From positions 436,439 to 500,438 of the forward strand of contig NZ_PHNC01000031.1 in NCBI RefSeq assembly GCF_003121295.1: a DNA stretch of 64,000 nt. Reading direction: 5' to 3'. Below, one piece after another: positions 32,675 through 41,326 of this stretch. The notes under the pieces are model-generated. The model was not told the origin of the DNA, did not search any database, and saw only the letters and a program-made list of their open reading frames with translations. The stretch comes from Streptomyces orinoci (GTDB lineage: Bacteria; Actinomycetota; Actinomycetes; Streptomycetales; Streptomycetaceae). Position numbers and translations under genes: made by a program. Position 1 is the stretch's first letter, and every line of letters starts with the position of its first letter.

Positions 32675-33349
32675 TTACTGGGATGCGGCGGACAGCCGCG
32701 CGTAGAGATCGGGGTCGGACTGGTGCAGCGCGACGCGCTCGCCGTAGGTCATGGCGACGAACTGCTCAGCGGTCGGGGTGGCAGGGGCGGCGGGGGTGAA
32801 GTCCGCGCCGCCCCGGGCGGGCCCGGCGGGCGGGGCGGCCTCGGCGCGCAGATGGGGGGCGGCCTTGACGGCGTCGGCAATGACCGCGGCGAGCTTGTCG
32901 CCGAACTGCTTGTCGTCCGGGTCGAGCGCGGCGAGCTGCTTCTCGACAGTGCGGGAGTCCAGCAGGCGGGCCGGGTCGGCGCCGACGGTGTGCGCGGCCT
33001 GGTGTGCGGCCAGCTCGACGCGCAGCTGCCGGGCCTCGGCGCGGGCGGCGTCGCGTTCGGCGGCGGCCTGCTCGGCAAGCCGGGCGGGATCAGCTTCGGC
33101 GGCGGCGCCGTCCGGGTCGAGGACGCGCCGCAGCGCGGCGAGTACCTCGTCGCGTTCGGCGGCGGCCTGCTGCGCGGCCTGCTCGGCGACGGTGAGGCGC
33201 TGCTCGGCGGCCGGATCGATCACCGGGGCGGCCAGGGCGGGGGCCGCGGCCGGCGGGGCGGTAGCCGCGTCGGGGGCGAGCGGGGCGCCGTGGTCGGCGG
33301 CCGGCACCGCGGGGGTGACCGGTGCGGCGGGAGCGTTGCTTTCGGACAT
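32675..33349 (-). CDS. Scaffolding protein
   Basis: 224 residues from ATG 33349 (MSESNAPAAP). A disordered Ala/Pro N-terminus, a long coiled coil (about 60-125, Ala/Glu/Arg-rich) and a C-terminal segment EQFVAMTYGERVALHQSDPDLYARL that likely binds the capsid protein. Typical of actinophage scaffolds. Confidence 0.82.
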   Translation of the reverse strand: MSESNAPAAPVTPAVPAADHGAPLAPDAATAPPAAAPALAAPVIDPAAEQRLTVAEQAAQQAAAERDEVLAALRRVLDPDGAAAEADPARLAEQAAAERDAARAEARQLRVELAAHQAAHTVGADPARLLDSRTVEKQLAALDPDDKQFGDKLAAVIADAVKAAPHLRAEAAPPAGPARGGADFTPAAPATPTAEQFVAMTYGERVALHQSDPDLYARLSAASQ

Positions 33350-33383
33350 CGGGGAATCGGCCTCCGGGCGGTGTGTGGGCATG

Positions 33384-33410
33384 AAAAAGGGGCCCGCAAA
33401 GGCGGGCCCC
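33384..33410 (-). terminator. Rho-independent terminator upstream of the scaffold gene
   Basis: Stem GGGGCCCGC/GCGGGCCCC (33389-33397 with 33402-33410) followed by TTTTT on the minus strand. It should stop messages coming from the secreted-peptide gene at 33482-33685. Confidence 0.82.
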
Positions 33411-33481
33411 TCATGGGGAGTTGGGAAAGGGCGTGGCTAGGGCCTGGCCGATGGGTCGGACACGCCTTAGGCGAGCCGGGG

Positions 33482-33685
33482 TTACCCCTGCTCTCCGCAG
33501 CCCACCTTGCCCTTCAGGGCGTCCCCGAGGAGGGGGAGCGCGTCAAGGATCTGACACAGGTTCCCTGGGACCTGGTCGGGCCGGGTCGGGGCGGCAACTG
33601 CCGGAGTCGCGCAGAACCCGGCCAGGACGAGAACGGCAACGGAAACCGCAGAAACAACGGCAGTGCTACGACGGGCACGATGCAT
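33482..33685 (-). CDS. Small secreted two-cysteine protein in the prophage (67 aa)
   Basis: 67 residues from ATG MHRARRSTAV. A signal peptide covers about 1-33 (VVSAVSVAVLVLAGFCATPAVA, cleavage near AVA/AP). The mature part of about 34 residues has two Cys (GNLCQIL... KVGCGEQG) that could form a disulfide. It is followed by its own terminator and preceded by about 300 nt of non-coding DNA, so it is an independent unit, perhaps expressed in the lysogen. Compare the protein at 42388. Confidence 0.7.
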   Translation of the reverse strand: MHRARRSTAVVSAVSVAVLVLAGFCATPAVAAPTRPDQVPGNLCQILDALPLLGDALKGKVGCGEQG

Positions 33686-33990
33686 GAGACCCTCATTCCA
33701 CGGGAAGTTGACTCGCGAAGCTCCTCCACGCTGTACGCCATAACTCCCCAGGCCAGTGCCGGGGTATGTGCAGCACCATACGCAAGCGGGAATCGATGGA
33801 CGTCCGTCCGACAACTGCCCGGGTTGACAGTTCGAGGCCCTGGGGGGGCCTGTGCTGACCCATCGGACAGGCCCTAGAAGACTGCTGAAGATCTTGCTCC
33901 GGCCGCCCGGCTCACCCTGGATTGCCGGTAAATGTCAATCGTCATCAACCGATGCAAGTCGGGCGCGATTTCAAGATCTTCAGGACACTT
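33686..33990. other. Non-coding region with a 12-bp inverted repeat
   Basis: About 305 nt with no convincing ORF. CTGAAGATCTTG at 33885-33896 and CAAGATCTTCAG at 33972-33983 are perfect inverted copies 75 nt apart. The promoter of the leftward secreted-peptide gene should also lie here, but I see no clear -35/-10 pair with correct spacing. Confidence 0.5.
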
Positions 33991-34170
33991 CTAGTCGGCG
34001 GCGGTCTGGTCGTGCTCGTCGTCCAGCGGACGAGCCTTGGCGTATCCGCGAACCCACGCGCTACGCAGCAGGTCGCCCCGGGGGTACGGGCAGACGGTCA
34101 CCGGTAGATGCTCGCGGCCGGCTGCTGCGCCTTCGTGGATGGCGCGGACCAGTTCGCTCCGCGTTCCCAT
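33991..34170 (-). CDS. Rmf/CrpP-like small protein (59 aa)
   Basis: 59 residues, MGTRSELVRAIHEGAAAGRE then VTVCPYPRGDLLRSAWVRGYAKARP. The Gly/Ala helix followed by CPYP and WxxGYxxA is the signature of the Rmf/CrpP fold shared by ribosome modulation factor and CrpP-type plasmid and phage proteins. It begins 9 nt beyond the end of the minor capsid gene on the same strand. Ribosome or other nucleic-acid binding is possible; the activity reported for plasmid CrpP should not be assumed. Confidence 0.7.
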   Translation of the reverse strand: MGTRSELVRAIHEGAAAGREHLPVTVCPYPRGDLLRSAWVRGYAKARPLDDEHDQTAAD

Positions 34171-34179
34171 GGCTGCCCC

Positions 34180-36402
34180 CTAGAGCTTGTTCTGCTGCGT
34201 GGTGCGCGCCTGCCGGGCGGTCTCGGCTGCGGCATCGCGAACCCCGGTCACCTTCTCGGTGTACTCGGCCAGCGTAGTTCGCGGGTGTTCCTGCCACCAG
34301 CGAATGAGATCCTCCGACGCACGGGCGTAAGCCACGTGCGACGGGCCCGTGAACAGGCTCCGCGGGTCCACGCCGGCGGCCTCGGCCTTCCGGTTGAGCA
34401 GGTGTCCGCGCAGCTCGGTCTCGGCCTCCAACCACTGTGCATAGATGTGCTCTTGGTACATGGCCCGGATCTGCTCGCGGGTGTAGGCCGTGCGCTGCGC
34501 GGCGGCGGCTTCCTCGCGTTCGGCGATCCATCGCTCGATAGCGGACAGGCCGGCGTGCCGGTCGCCGTCGAGGGCCAGGTGCGCCCAGTCGTCCGGGCCG
34601 GCGACCGGGGCGAGGGCCTCGTCGAGGGCGGCCCGGTCGGCGAGCTGTCCGGCGAGGGTGTGCGCGCCGCGTGCCTCGACGGCCGGGGCGGGCGGGTACC
34701 GGCGGTCGAGTTCGCCGGCGATCCGCTCGACCTCGTGCTCGCGGGCGTAGCGGATGGCCCAGCCGAGGACGTCGTCGCCCACGGTGGACAGGTCCGCGGC
34801 CAAGGCGCCGCCGGGGAAGACCTGCCGCAGCAGGTCGCGGCGGTCCGCCTCGGTGGCGAGGGTGGCCAGTTCCCCGGCGTCCGCATGGCGGGCGCGGGCG
34901 GCGAGTTGAGCGTCGGAGAGGCCGACAAGGTCCCGGCGGGCGCCGGGCAGGGATGCGGTGACGTCGCGGCGGTCCAGCTCGGCGGCTACCCGCAGAACGT
35001 CGTCGTCGCCCAGGTGCGGCAGCACGCGGGCGAGATCGTCGTCGCCGAACGCCGTCAGGTCGGCGAGTCGGCCGTGCGGCCGGACGCGGTCAAGCAGCGC
35101 ATGCTCGTCGCGCCGGTCGGCCTCCGCCCGTATCCGGTGCTCGTCGCGCTCGTCCAGGTGGCCGGAGCCGTGGGCGACGGCGAGCTGCTCGTCGCTCATC
35201 TCCCGCAGGGCGCGCTCGTCCCCGGCGCGCACCCGCGCCGCCTCGACGGCAACCCGCGGCGGGCGTGGCGCAGTGCTGGGGAGGTTCCCGGCGCCGGGCT
35301 GCTCCCGGTGCCGCTTGCGGATCAACTCCGGGTGCTGCGCGAGGTGTTCGCGCTGCTGCTTCTGCCAGTGCCGCACCTTGGCCTCGGCCGCGCGCTTGGC
35401 GTCCGGATCGGTCGCGGCGGCGGCCCGGTTCTTCCAGCGGCGAATGTTGCGCTCGATGGCGCGCTGCCGCTGGGTGGCTTCGTAGCCGTAGGGGTCGGTG
35501 GAGTGCTCTACCGGCGCTCGGGTGACACCGGGCAGGTAGGCGCTCGTCGAGTGCCGGCAGTTGGGGTGTTGCAACCCGTGCCGGCGCGCCTCGTCGAGGG
35601 AACCGGCGACGTGCACGCGCACGGTGCGGCCGTCCTCGACGGCGTGCTCGGCCTCGACCGTGTGGGCACCGTCCGGTCCGTCGAGGGTCAGCACCTTGCC
35701 CTCGAACGGCTTGCACAGAGGGCACTCGTGCGGGGCGTTGGAGACGATGACCAGGGACACCCCCGCGGCGCGCAGCCGGTCGCCGTGCGCCTCGACCGCA
35801 GCGCGGCCCACAGCAGTGCGCACAGCCATCTCGGCATACGACGTCATGGACCACGCGCGGCCGGAGCGGTCCACGAACGTGCGCAGACCTCGGTCGGCAA
35901 ACCGCGCCATGGCGGCCTGCGAGGCCGCGCGGCGGGTGCCCACGCCCAGAAGCGGCGTCGCGGCTACCTCGCTGACCACCTGCCGGTAACCGTCCTCCAC
36001 GCCGCGAAGAATGCCGCGGTGGGTGGCGGTGACGCGGTCGATCGTCTCGTGCGCGAGGCGGTCAACGGCGCGCGTCCCGGGCGTGCTTTCACCGATCCGG
36101 CGGGCGTCCTCGTCGGCCAGGGCGCCGAGTTCGGCCAGCCCCGCGCGGGAGCCGACGTTGTACGCCTCGGCGACGGCGTCGAACACTTCGAGGGCCGTGG
36201 CCTTGCCGAGTTCCTCGACGACGCTCTGCGCGGCCCGCCGGAGCGGCTGAATGTCGCGCAGCTTGGCCACCGCCCACCCGGGCGCCTCAAGGCCGGCGGC
36301 AAGCTGCCGGGCGACGATGCCCAGCAGCCGCGCCTCGGCGTCCGCGTACAGGTCCCGGACGCCAGCCGACAGGTCGTCAACAAGGGCAGGGGAGGCGGGC
36401 AC
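34180..36402 (-). CDS. Large minor capsid protein with added C-terminal region
   Basis: 740 residues. The N-terminal part (about 1-300) is the phage minor capsid protein 2/MuF-type domain, with CPLCKPFEGKVLTLDGPDG and HPNCRHSTSAYLPG (Cys and His likely bind metal). The C-terminal 430 residues are charged and helical and contain repeats of the form LxxLxDxxLAxxxxHxDxxELxxxAxEADRRD, which is much longer than a basic MuF protein. It may be injected with DNA or stabilise the portal vertex. Confidence 0.82.
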   Translation of the reverse strand: MPASPALVDDLSAGVRDLYADAEARLLGIVARQLAAGLEAPGWAVAKLRDIQPLRRAAQSVVEELGKATALEVFDAVAEAYNVGSRAGLAELGALADEDARRIGESTPGTRAVDRLAHETIDRVTATHRGILRGVEDGYRQVVSEVAATPLLGVGTRRAASQAAMARFADRGLRTFVDRSGRAWSMTSYAEMAVRTAVGRAAVEAHGDRLRAAGVSLVIVSNAPHECPLCKPFEGKVLTLDGPDGAHTVEAEHAVEDGRTVRVHVAGSLDEARRHGLQHPNCRHSTSAYLPGVTRAPVEHSTDPYGYEATQRQRAIERNIRRWKNRAAAATDPDAKRAAEAKVRHWQKQQREHLAQHPELIRKRHREQPGAGNLPSTAPRPPRVAVEAARVRAGDERALREMSDEQLAVAHGSGHLDERDEHRIRAEADRRDEHALLDRVRPHGRLADLTAFGDDDLARVLPHLGDDDVLRVAAELDRRDVTASLPGARRDLVGLSDAQLAARARHADAGELATLATEADRRDLLRQVFPGGALAADLSTVGDDVLGWAIRYAREHEVERIAGELDRRYPPAPAVEARGAHTLAGQLADRAALDEALAPVAGPDDWAHLALDGDRHAGLSAIERWIAEREEAAAAQRTAYTREQIRAMYQEHIYAQWLEAETELRGHLLNRKAEAAGVDPRSLFTGPSHVAYARASEDLIRWWQEHPRTTLAEYTEKVTGVRDAAAETARQARTTQQNKL

Positions 36403-36688
36403 TCAATCCTCCCCCGGGAATTGTGACCTAGCCCACAAAAGCGCTATAGCCGCAGTTATAGTCCGGCGTCAAAAGATTAGCCGATCTTGGAAACGAAGGA
36501 TAAGCCAGCTTTGAGGGCGACAAAGCTAGGAGTATCCGGCTTCTCCACTCTAATGCATCTGCTGTCGCCAGTCTCAGTCTTACTTTCGAAGGCACGGGCC
36601 TTCTGTCATATTGGCGTCGGACACGTCGCGCGCGCACACGCCTCTCCGCAATAGTCACTGGCCGTCACTTTGTAAAGGTCGTCGCCGC
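36403..36688. other. Low-GC non-coding region between minor capsid and portal genes
   Basis: About 285 nt visibly richer in A/T than the rest of the prophage, with stop codons in all frames except a doubtful 76-codon minus-strand ORF (36428-36658). Contains GCTATAGC and TTATAG motifs that could serve as promoter elements for the small plus-strand gene that follows. Probable inserted DNA. Confidence 0.5.
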
Positions 36689-36826
36689 ATGAACGAGCTA
36701 GTCAGCTTCCCGTCCTCGTTGCTGGCCTTCCTCTTATGCCTGGCAGGGGTGGCCATCTCACATCCTGATGAGGATTTCAGGAGACGCGCGGAGCGCATCC
36801 TCCTGGCGATCTTCCAGCGGAGGTAG
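36689..36826 (+). CDS. Small hydrophobic protein moron (45 aa)
   Basis: 45 residues: MNELVSFPSSLLAFLLCLAG with one membrane segment (about 6-25), then a basic helix ending QRR. AAAGG precedes the ATG by about 9 nt. It reads rightward against the late operon and lies in the low-GC island. Probably an independently expressed lysogenic gene; function unknown. Confidence 0.5.
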   Translation: MNELVSFPSSLLAFLLCLAGVAISHPDEDFRRRAERILLAIFQRR

Positions 36827-36848
36827 AGCCGATAGTGCTCGGTCGAGA

Positions 36849-38327
36849 TCAGTCCAAGGTGCCCGCCTGCATCGGGTCGGGCACCGCGGCGCCGGTTTCG
36901 GTGAGGATGCGCTCGACCTCCTCAGCAACCGCAACGTCGTCCCAGTCCGGATGCAGTGCGCGCACCTTCGTATCGGTGCTCACGGCCTGGGCCTGCTGGA
37001 GCAGGGAAAGCGTCTGCGCGACGCTCTGCGGGTCCTCGCTCACCGAGTCGCCGAACGTGATCGTCGGGCGCTCCGGTGTCAGTGCCGGGGTATACAGGGC
37101 CCGGTCGAGCTGGAGCATGACGAGCAGCATGTCGGCCAGGGCCGGGGCCCAGTACCGCGACTTCTTGTCGCGGGTGATCATGCTGCGCCGCTCGCGTGCG
37201 GTGACCTCGGTTGCGGTCGCCGCGGTCGAGTCGCCCAGCCCGAAGGACTGCGCCGAATACCCGGCGAGCTGCACCGCCTGCCGCATGATGGCGGCGGTGG
37301 TGCGCTCGTGCTCGTCCACACGGATGGCGAACTGGGACAGGGTGATGCCGGCGCCGCCGGAGTCGCCCGGCGGGATGGCAAGGGCCTGCCAAATCTCGCG
37401 GTCATCGTCGAAGCTCGCGCCGTGGCCGGGGCCGTGGTGGCGCAGGTAGCCGTCGGGGACGATCAGCCGTGCGCGGGCGAGACGGATGTCGCGCAGCCAC
37501 GACGACCATGTTTCGTCGAGCGCGTCGAACAGGTCGTGCGCGCCCTGGTAGTCGGACCGGCCGAGCGGGGAACCGCGGTGCCGGCGGTTGGGCCGGATGT
37601 TGGGAACGTAGGCGGCGGTGAGCCGGTCGAGGCCGGTCGGGATGCTGTCGCCCTCGGGGCCGAGGGAGTCGGCGAGGCCGGCGGTATCGGGGTGCTCGGT
37701 GAGCGGTACGCGGGTGCCGAGGTTGTCGGCGGTGCCCTGGTAGAGGCCGTGGACGATCGTCCCGACCTCGTGGCGTTCAAGGTGGCGCCACACTTCCGTT
37801 GCCGAGTCGGTCGGCAGCTCCCGCCAGAAGGTGACGGCGGCGAGCTGCCCCCACTGGAATTCGGGGGCTGCGGCGTCGGCGTGTATCGCGGTGAGCAGCG
37901 GCCGGGGGGCAAGGGCGGTGTCCCAGGTGACGCGCAGGAAGACGCCGCCGAGGGCGGCACCGACTTCCGCGGCCTCAAGAAGGGTGTTCGCGATGCCGCC
38001 GGCCTCGGTGATCTCGTCGAGGCGGGCCTGCGTCGCCGGATCGGTCACGGTGAACACCGGCGGTTCGCTGAACAGAAGATCAGCGGACGTTGTCGCGATG
38101 TCCGCGGGAAGCGGGATATGCAGGCGGGTGTCGTGCCGGCCGGGCTGCGGGTGCTGGTGACGGGCCCACAGCCGGCGGCGGCCGTCCTCGCGGTGCTGCT
38201 GACCCCGGTAGACGGTGGCGAGGCGGTGGCGGTCACCGGAGTACCACGCGTCATCGGCGCGCATCTCCCGGTACAGGGCGTCGTGTTGGCGCGGCGGCCA
38301 GATGGCGCCGTTGTCGGGCAGGGGCAC
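36849..38327 (-). CDS. Portal protein
   Basis: 492 residues, GTG start. HIPLPADIATTSADLLFSEPP and a C-terminal TATEVTARERRSMITRDKKSR are the recognisable pieces of the SPP1-gp6-like portal family of actinophages. It sits between terminase and minor capsid genes in the standard order. Forms the twelve-subunit DNA channel. Confidence 0.88.
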   Translation of the reverse strand: MPLPDNGAIWPPRQHDALYREMRADDAWYSGDRHRLATVYRGQQHREDGRRRLWARHQHPQPGRHDTRLHIPLPADIATTSADLLFSEPPVFTVTDPATQARLDEITEAGGIANTLLEAAEVGAALGGVFLRVTWDTALAPRPLLTAIHADAAAPEFQWGQLAAVTFWRELPTDSATEVWRHLERHEVGTIVHGLYQGTADNLGTRVPLTEHPDTAGLADSLGPEGDSIPTGLDRLTAAYVPNIRPNRRHRGSPLGRSDYQGAHDLFDALDETWSSWLRDIRLARARLIVPDGYLRHHGPGHGASFDDDREIWQALAIPPGDSGGAGITLSQFAIRVDEHERTTAAIMRQAVQLAGYSAQSFGLGDSTAATATEVTARERRSMITRDKKSRYWAPALADMLLVMLQLDRALYTPALTPERPTITFGDSVSEDPQSVAQTLSLLQQAQAVSTDTKVRALHPDWDDVAVAEEVERILTETGAAVPDPMQAGTLD

Positions 38328-38385
38328 CGTGTCACCCCCTGCCGTGGTCGGACCGATCGCACGCGGCGGCGGTGAGCGGGCAGGG

Positions 38386-39630
38386 CTACGCGGCGCCGGC
38401 GGCCGGCGTGGTGATCAGGTGGCGCCATTCGTGCGCCGTGCTGTGCAGGGCGTAGCGCAGGGCGTCGAGGCTGTGGTCGTCCCGCTTGATGGGGCGGTCT
38501 TCGCCGCGGTCGGCCGCGGTGGGGTCCCATGTGTAGCCGGGGAACTCCGTGAGCAGCCCCTCGCATGAGGAGTGCACGGCCAGCAGGCCGGAGTCGAGCG
38601 CGGTCGAGACGCTGCGGATTCCGTCGAGCACCTCATTGCGGGCGCGGGCGACGCCGGGGTGTCCGTCTGTCCACAGCTGTGTGGAAAAGCTGGCGGCCGA
38701 GGGGTCCACGAACGTGAACTCGGGCTCGACGTCCAGCTCGGCCAGCCACCGGCGGACGGCGGCGCTGTACTGGGCGTCGGTCATCTGCCGGCGCGCGGCG
38801 CGCGAATCGTGGCGCCACTCGGAGCAGACGTACAGTCGGCCGTCGGTGCCCTCGCCGAGCAGTAGCGCGGCGAACGGGTTCGTCGTGCCGTAGTCGATGG
38901 CGCACCAGTGCCGGCGCATGGGCGGCAGGGTGGCGACGACGTGCCGCTGCTCGTCGAACATGTCGAAGATCGAGCCCTCGGCAACGACCCATGCCCCGTC
39001 GATCATGCGGCGGCGCCACAGACCGACGTACTCGGCGGCCAGCGACGCGACATACGCCGGTGACAACGACGGGTTGTCGTCGAGACGGAAGTGCCACGAC
39101 CGCAGGTCGAGTTCGCCCTCGCGGTCGAGATAGCCCGTCTTGAGCCAGTGCCGCGGGCTGTCGGGGTTCGTGGTCGCGAGCAGCCGCGCCCCGGGAACGG
39201 ACAGCCGCGCGAGAAGCTGCGTCCAAAACGCCTCGGGGAGCAGCGTTGCCTCATCGACGTAGGCCAGGGAGGCGGTCAAGCCGCGCAGTCGGCCCTCGGC
39301 GCGCGCATCGGCCGCGCCGATCAGATGGACGGTGCGGCCAAGCACGGTCGCTGTGGTGGCGCCGCGGGTGTGCCGGATCTGGGCGGCGACCGGCCCGAAC
39401 AAAGCCGGGTCGGTGAGCGGCTCGAAGACGTTCCGTTCGATCGTCTGCAACGAGCGGCCGACAACGACAATCAGGCCGGACGGCGGGGCCTCGGCGACAG
39501 CGAGCAGCCACGCCAGAAGCGAAGAGATCGTCTTCCCGGAGCGTACGGCGCCGTGCCAAATGCAGATACGGGCCGTGGCCTGCGCGACGCTCCGAAGTTG
39601 CTTGCGGGACAGCGGCAGGGAGTCGAGCAA
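38386..39630 (-). CDS. Terminase large subunit (PBSX-type)
   Basis: 414 residues. Walker A GAVRSGKT at 27-34, Walker B LAYVDEA with D126/E127, and a C-terminal RNase H-like nuclease with acidic residues in CAIDYGTTNPF (D246), FTFVDPSA (D309) and DDHSLDALRYAL. Packages DNA into proheads and cuts it. Starts just after the small-subunit gene. Confidence 0.93.
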   Translation of the reverse strand: MLDSLPLSRKQLRSVAQATARICIWHGAVRSGKTISSLLAWLLAVAEAPPSGLIVVVGRSLQTIERNVFEPLTDPALFGPVAAQIRHTRGATTATVLGRTVHLIGAADARAEGRLRGLTASLAYVDEATLLPEAFWTQLLARLSVPGARLLATTNPDSPRHWLKTGYLDREGELDLRSWHFRLDDNPSLSPAYVASLAAEYVGLWRRRMIDGAWVVAEGSIFDMFDEQRHVVATLPPMRRHWCAIDYGTTNPFAALLLGEGTDGRLYVCSEWRHDSRAARRQMTDAQYSAAVRRWLAELDVEPEFTFVDPSAASFSTQLWTDGHPGVARARNEVLDGIRSVSTALDSGLLAVHSSCEGLLTEFPGYTWDPTAADRGEDRPIKRDDHSLDALRYALHSTAHEWRHLITTPAAGAA

Positions 39631-39633
39631 CGC

Positions 39634-40164
39634 TCACCCCCTGGTGCCGGCCCCCTCGTCCCCGTCGGCCTGGTCCTCGTCGGCGAACGCGGCACGCAGG
39701 CCGCGGGCAAGGTCGGTGAGCATCGAACGGACCTCGCCGGTGCCGGTGCCGGAGTCGATCTCGGCGAGCCGGGCGGCGCTGGTCAGGTACGAGCCGATGG
39801 CCTGCGAATGGTGCCGCTCGTCCTGGGCGGGCGGTTCGTCGGAGACCAGCCGCACGGGCCGGCCGGTGGGCAGCAGCTCCACGCGCACGTACTCGGTGGC
39901 CTCGACACGGTCGAGATTGGCGGAGGCGCGGGCGTACAGGCGGGCGACGAGCTGTCGGCGCTGCTCGGCGAGATCGAGCTGCCGCGCCTCGGTGGCCGGG
40001 GCGATGCGGGCGCCGCCCTCGAACCTGAGCCCCTCCTCGCGGGCGATCTTCGACACGGTCGAGGACGAGCGGCCGATCGCGCGGGCGATCTGGTTCCGGG
40101 ACCGGCCGGCCGCGTGCAGGCGGCGGACCTCGGCCCGGTCGTCGTCGGTGATGGGGGCAGCCAT
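39634..40164 (-). CDS. Terminase small subunit-like HTH protein
   Basis: 176 residues from ATG 40164 (MAAPITDDDR). Homeodomain-like HTH at about 8-48 (VRRLHAAGRSRNQIARAIGRSSSTVSKIARE) plus a helical C-terminus. The position directly upstream of the large subunit supports a DNA-recognition role in packaging. The stop lies 3 nt from the next start. Confidence 0.8.
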   Translation of the reverse strand: MAAPITDDDRAEVRRLHAAGRSRNQIARAIGRSSSTVSKIAREEGLRFEGGARIAPATEARQLDLAEQRRQLVARLYARASANLDRVEATEYVRVELLPTGRPVRLVSDEPPAQDERHHSQAIGSYLTSAARLAEIDSGTGTGEVRSMLTDLARGLRAAFADEDQADGDEGAGTRG

Positions 40165-40186
40165 GGGCTCACCTCCCGGGCATACG

Positions 40187-40221
40187 AAAGCCCCGCCAAC
40201 CGGGGGGTGGGTTGGCGGGGC
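40187..40221 (-). terminator. Terminator upstream of the packaging genes
   Basis: Stem 40190-40201 with 40210-40221 (12 bp, GC-rich) followed on the minus strand by TTTCG. It separates the DUF2637 gene from the late operon, so a late promoter should lie between 40165 and 40190, or read-through is needed. Confidence 0.75.
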
Positions 40222-40265
40222 GTTGCGATCAACTTCCGGGCACGCCGGAGGCGCCACCCATTAGA

Positions 40266-41258
40266 TCACGACTTAATAACGGTCGCAACAGGGGTGCCGA
40301 GGGCCTGCTCGACCATGCGGCGCAGCTCCCCGCCGCGCGTGCGCTTCACCCCCAACGCCGCGCCGAGAACCTCCGCTGTCGGTCGGGCGCCGGTCTCCCG
40401 TCGTATGCGCCGGTACGCGGCAATGGCGGCGGCCGGCGGGGCGTCGGGCGCTGCTGCGTCGGCGGGAGCGCCGTCGTCGAGGACGTCGTCGGGCGGCGCG
40501 GGCGTCGGGAGCGGCGGCGCGGTGAACGTCGCGGCCAAGGGGAGCGGCGCCGGAGCGTCGTCGAGGGCGTCGTCGAGGACGGGCGGCGCCTCGACGGCGG
40601 CGACGGCGGCGGCGAGATCGACGAGGGCGAGCGGCGGCGCGGCGGTGGTGGTGGTGGTGGTGGTGGTGAGCGCGGCGGCGGCCTGCTCGGCGCGGGCGGC
40701 GGTGGTGGCGGCAGCCTCCGCGGCGGCCTGCGCCGTGTCGGCGGAGGTACGGGCGGCGTCGGCGGCGTCCTGCGCGCGCTGGACGGCGTCGGTGGCGGCG
40801 GCGACGGCCGGGGCGATGTCGTCGGCGGCCACGGTCTCGGGCGTCGGCAGCATGCGCACCAGGAGTTCCGTTGCGACGAGCTGCGCCACCGGCGGCACGA
40901 CGGCGATTGCGGCACCGGCGCCGGTGCCGTCGCTGTGCGACACGTTGAAGCAGAGTGACGTCACGGCGAACGCGATGACCGTTGCCCAGTAGGGCGCCGT
41001 CGGTCGGCCGGCGCGCCGGGCGGCGATGACGCCGACGGTGCCGACGACGGCGCCGCCATCGACCAGGACAGCGAACATCCACACGATGTCAGGGGCGACG
41101 CCGTGCTCGGCGGCAAGCGTGGTGAGGGATGCGAAGGACAGCCGGAACGCCAAGGCGGCGAAACCGGCGGTGACGGCGACGGCCGCAGCCAAAGGCGCCC
41201 ACGACGGACGGCTCGGGACGGCGGCCGGTGGGCCGACGATAGGGTTGTGCGTAGCCAC
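40266..41258 (-). CDS. DUF2637 (SpdB-like) membrane protein with C-terminal DNA-binding-like region
   Basis: 330 residues from GTG 41258. Four membrane segments in the first 150 residues (about 20-40, 55-78, 88-108, 115-140) form the DUF2637 domain found in SpdB spread proteins of Streptomyces conjugative elements. Then an Ala-rich coiled-coil region, a run of eight Thr codons (GGT repeats on the plus strand near 40649-40672), a Pro/Asp-rich linker and a C-terminal winged-helix-like segment (AAYRRIRRETGARPTAEVLGAALG). Its role in a phage is unclear; transfer between hyphal compartments is speculation. Confidence 0.72.
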   Translation of the reverse strand: MATHNPIVGPPAAVPSRPSWAPLAAAVAVTAGFAALAFRLSFASLTTLAAEHGVAPDIVWMFAVLVDGGAVVGTVGVIAARRAGRPTAPYWATVIAFAVTSLCFNVSHSDGTGAGAAIAVVPPVAQLVATELLVRMLPTPETVAADDIAPAVAAATDAVQRAQDAADAARTSADTAQAAAEAAATTAARAEQAAAALTTTTTTTTAAPPLALVDLAAAVAAVEAPPVLDDALDDAPAPLPLAATFTAPPLPTPAPPDDVLDDGAPADAAAPDAPPAAAIAAYRRIRRETGARPTAEVLGAALGVKRTRGGELRRMVEQALGTPVATVIKS

Positions 41259-41326
41259 GGGGTTAGCTCCCGTTCGGTTAGGGCCCGTTCCGGCATGTGG
41301 AGTGCTGGGGCGGGCCTGCTTCGTTT

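Noticed and set aside
36428..36658. A 76-codon minus-strand ORF in the low-GC island
   Set aside because: No ribosome site, no codon bias typical of the neighbours and no recognisable feature. Left as non-coding.
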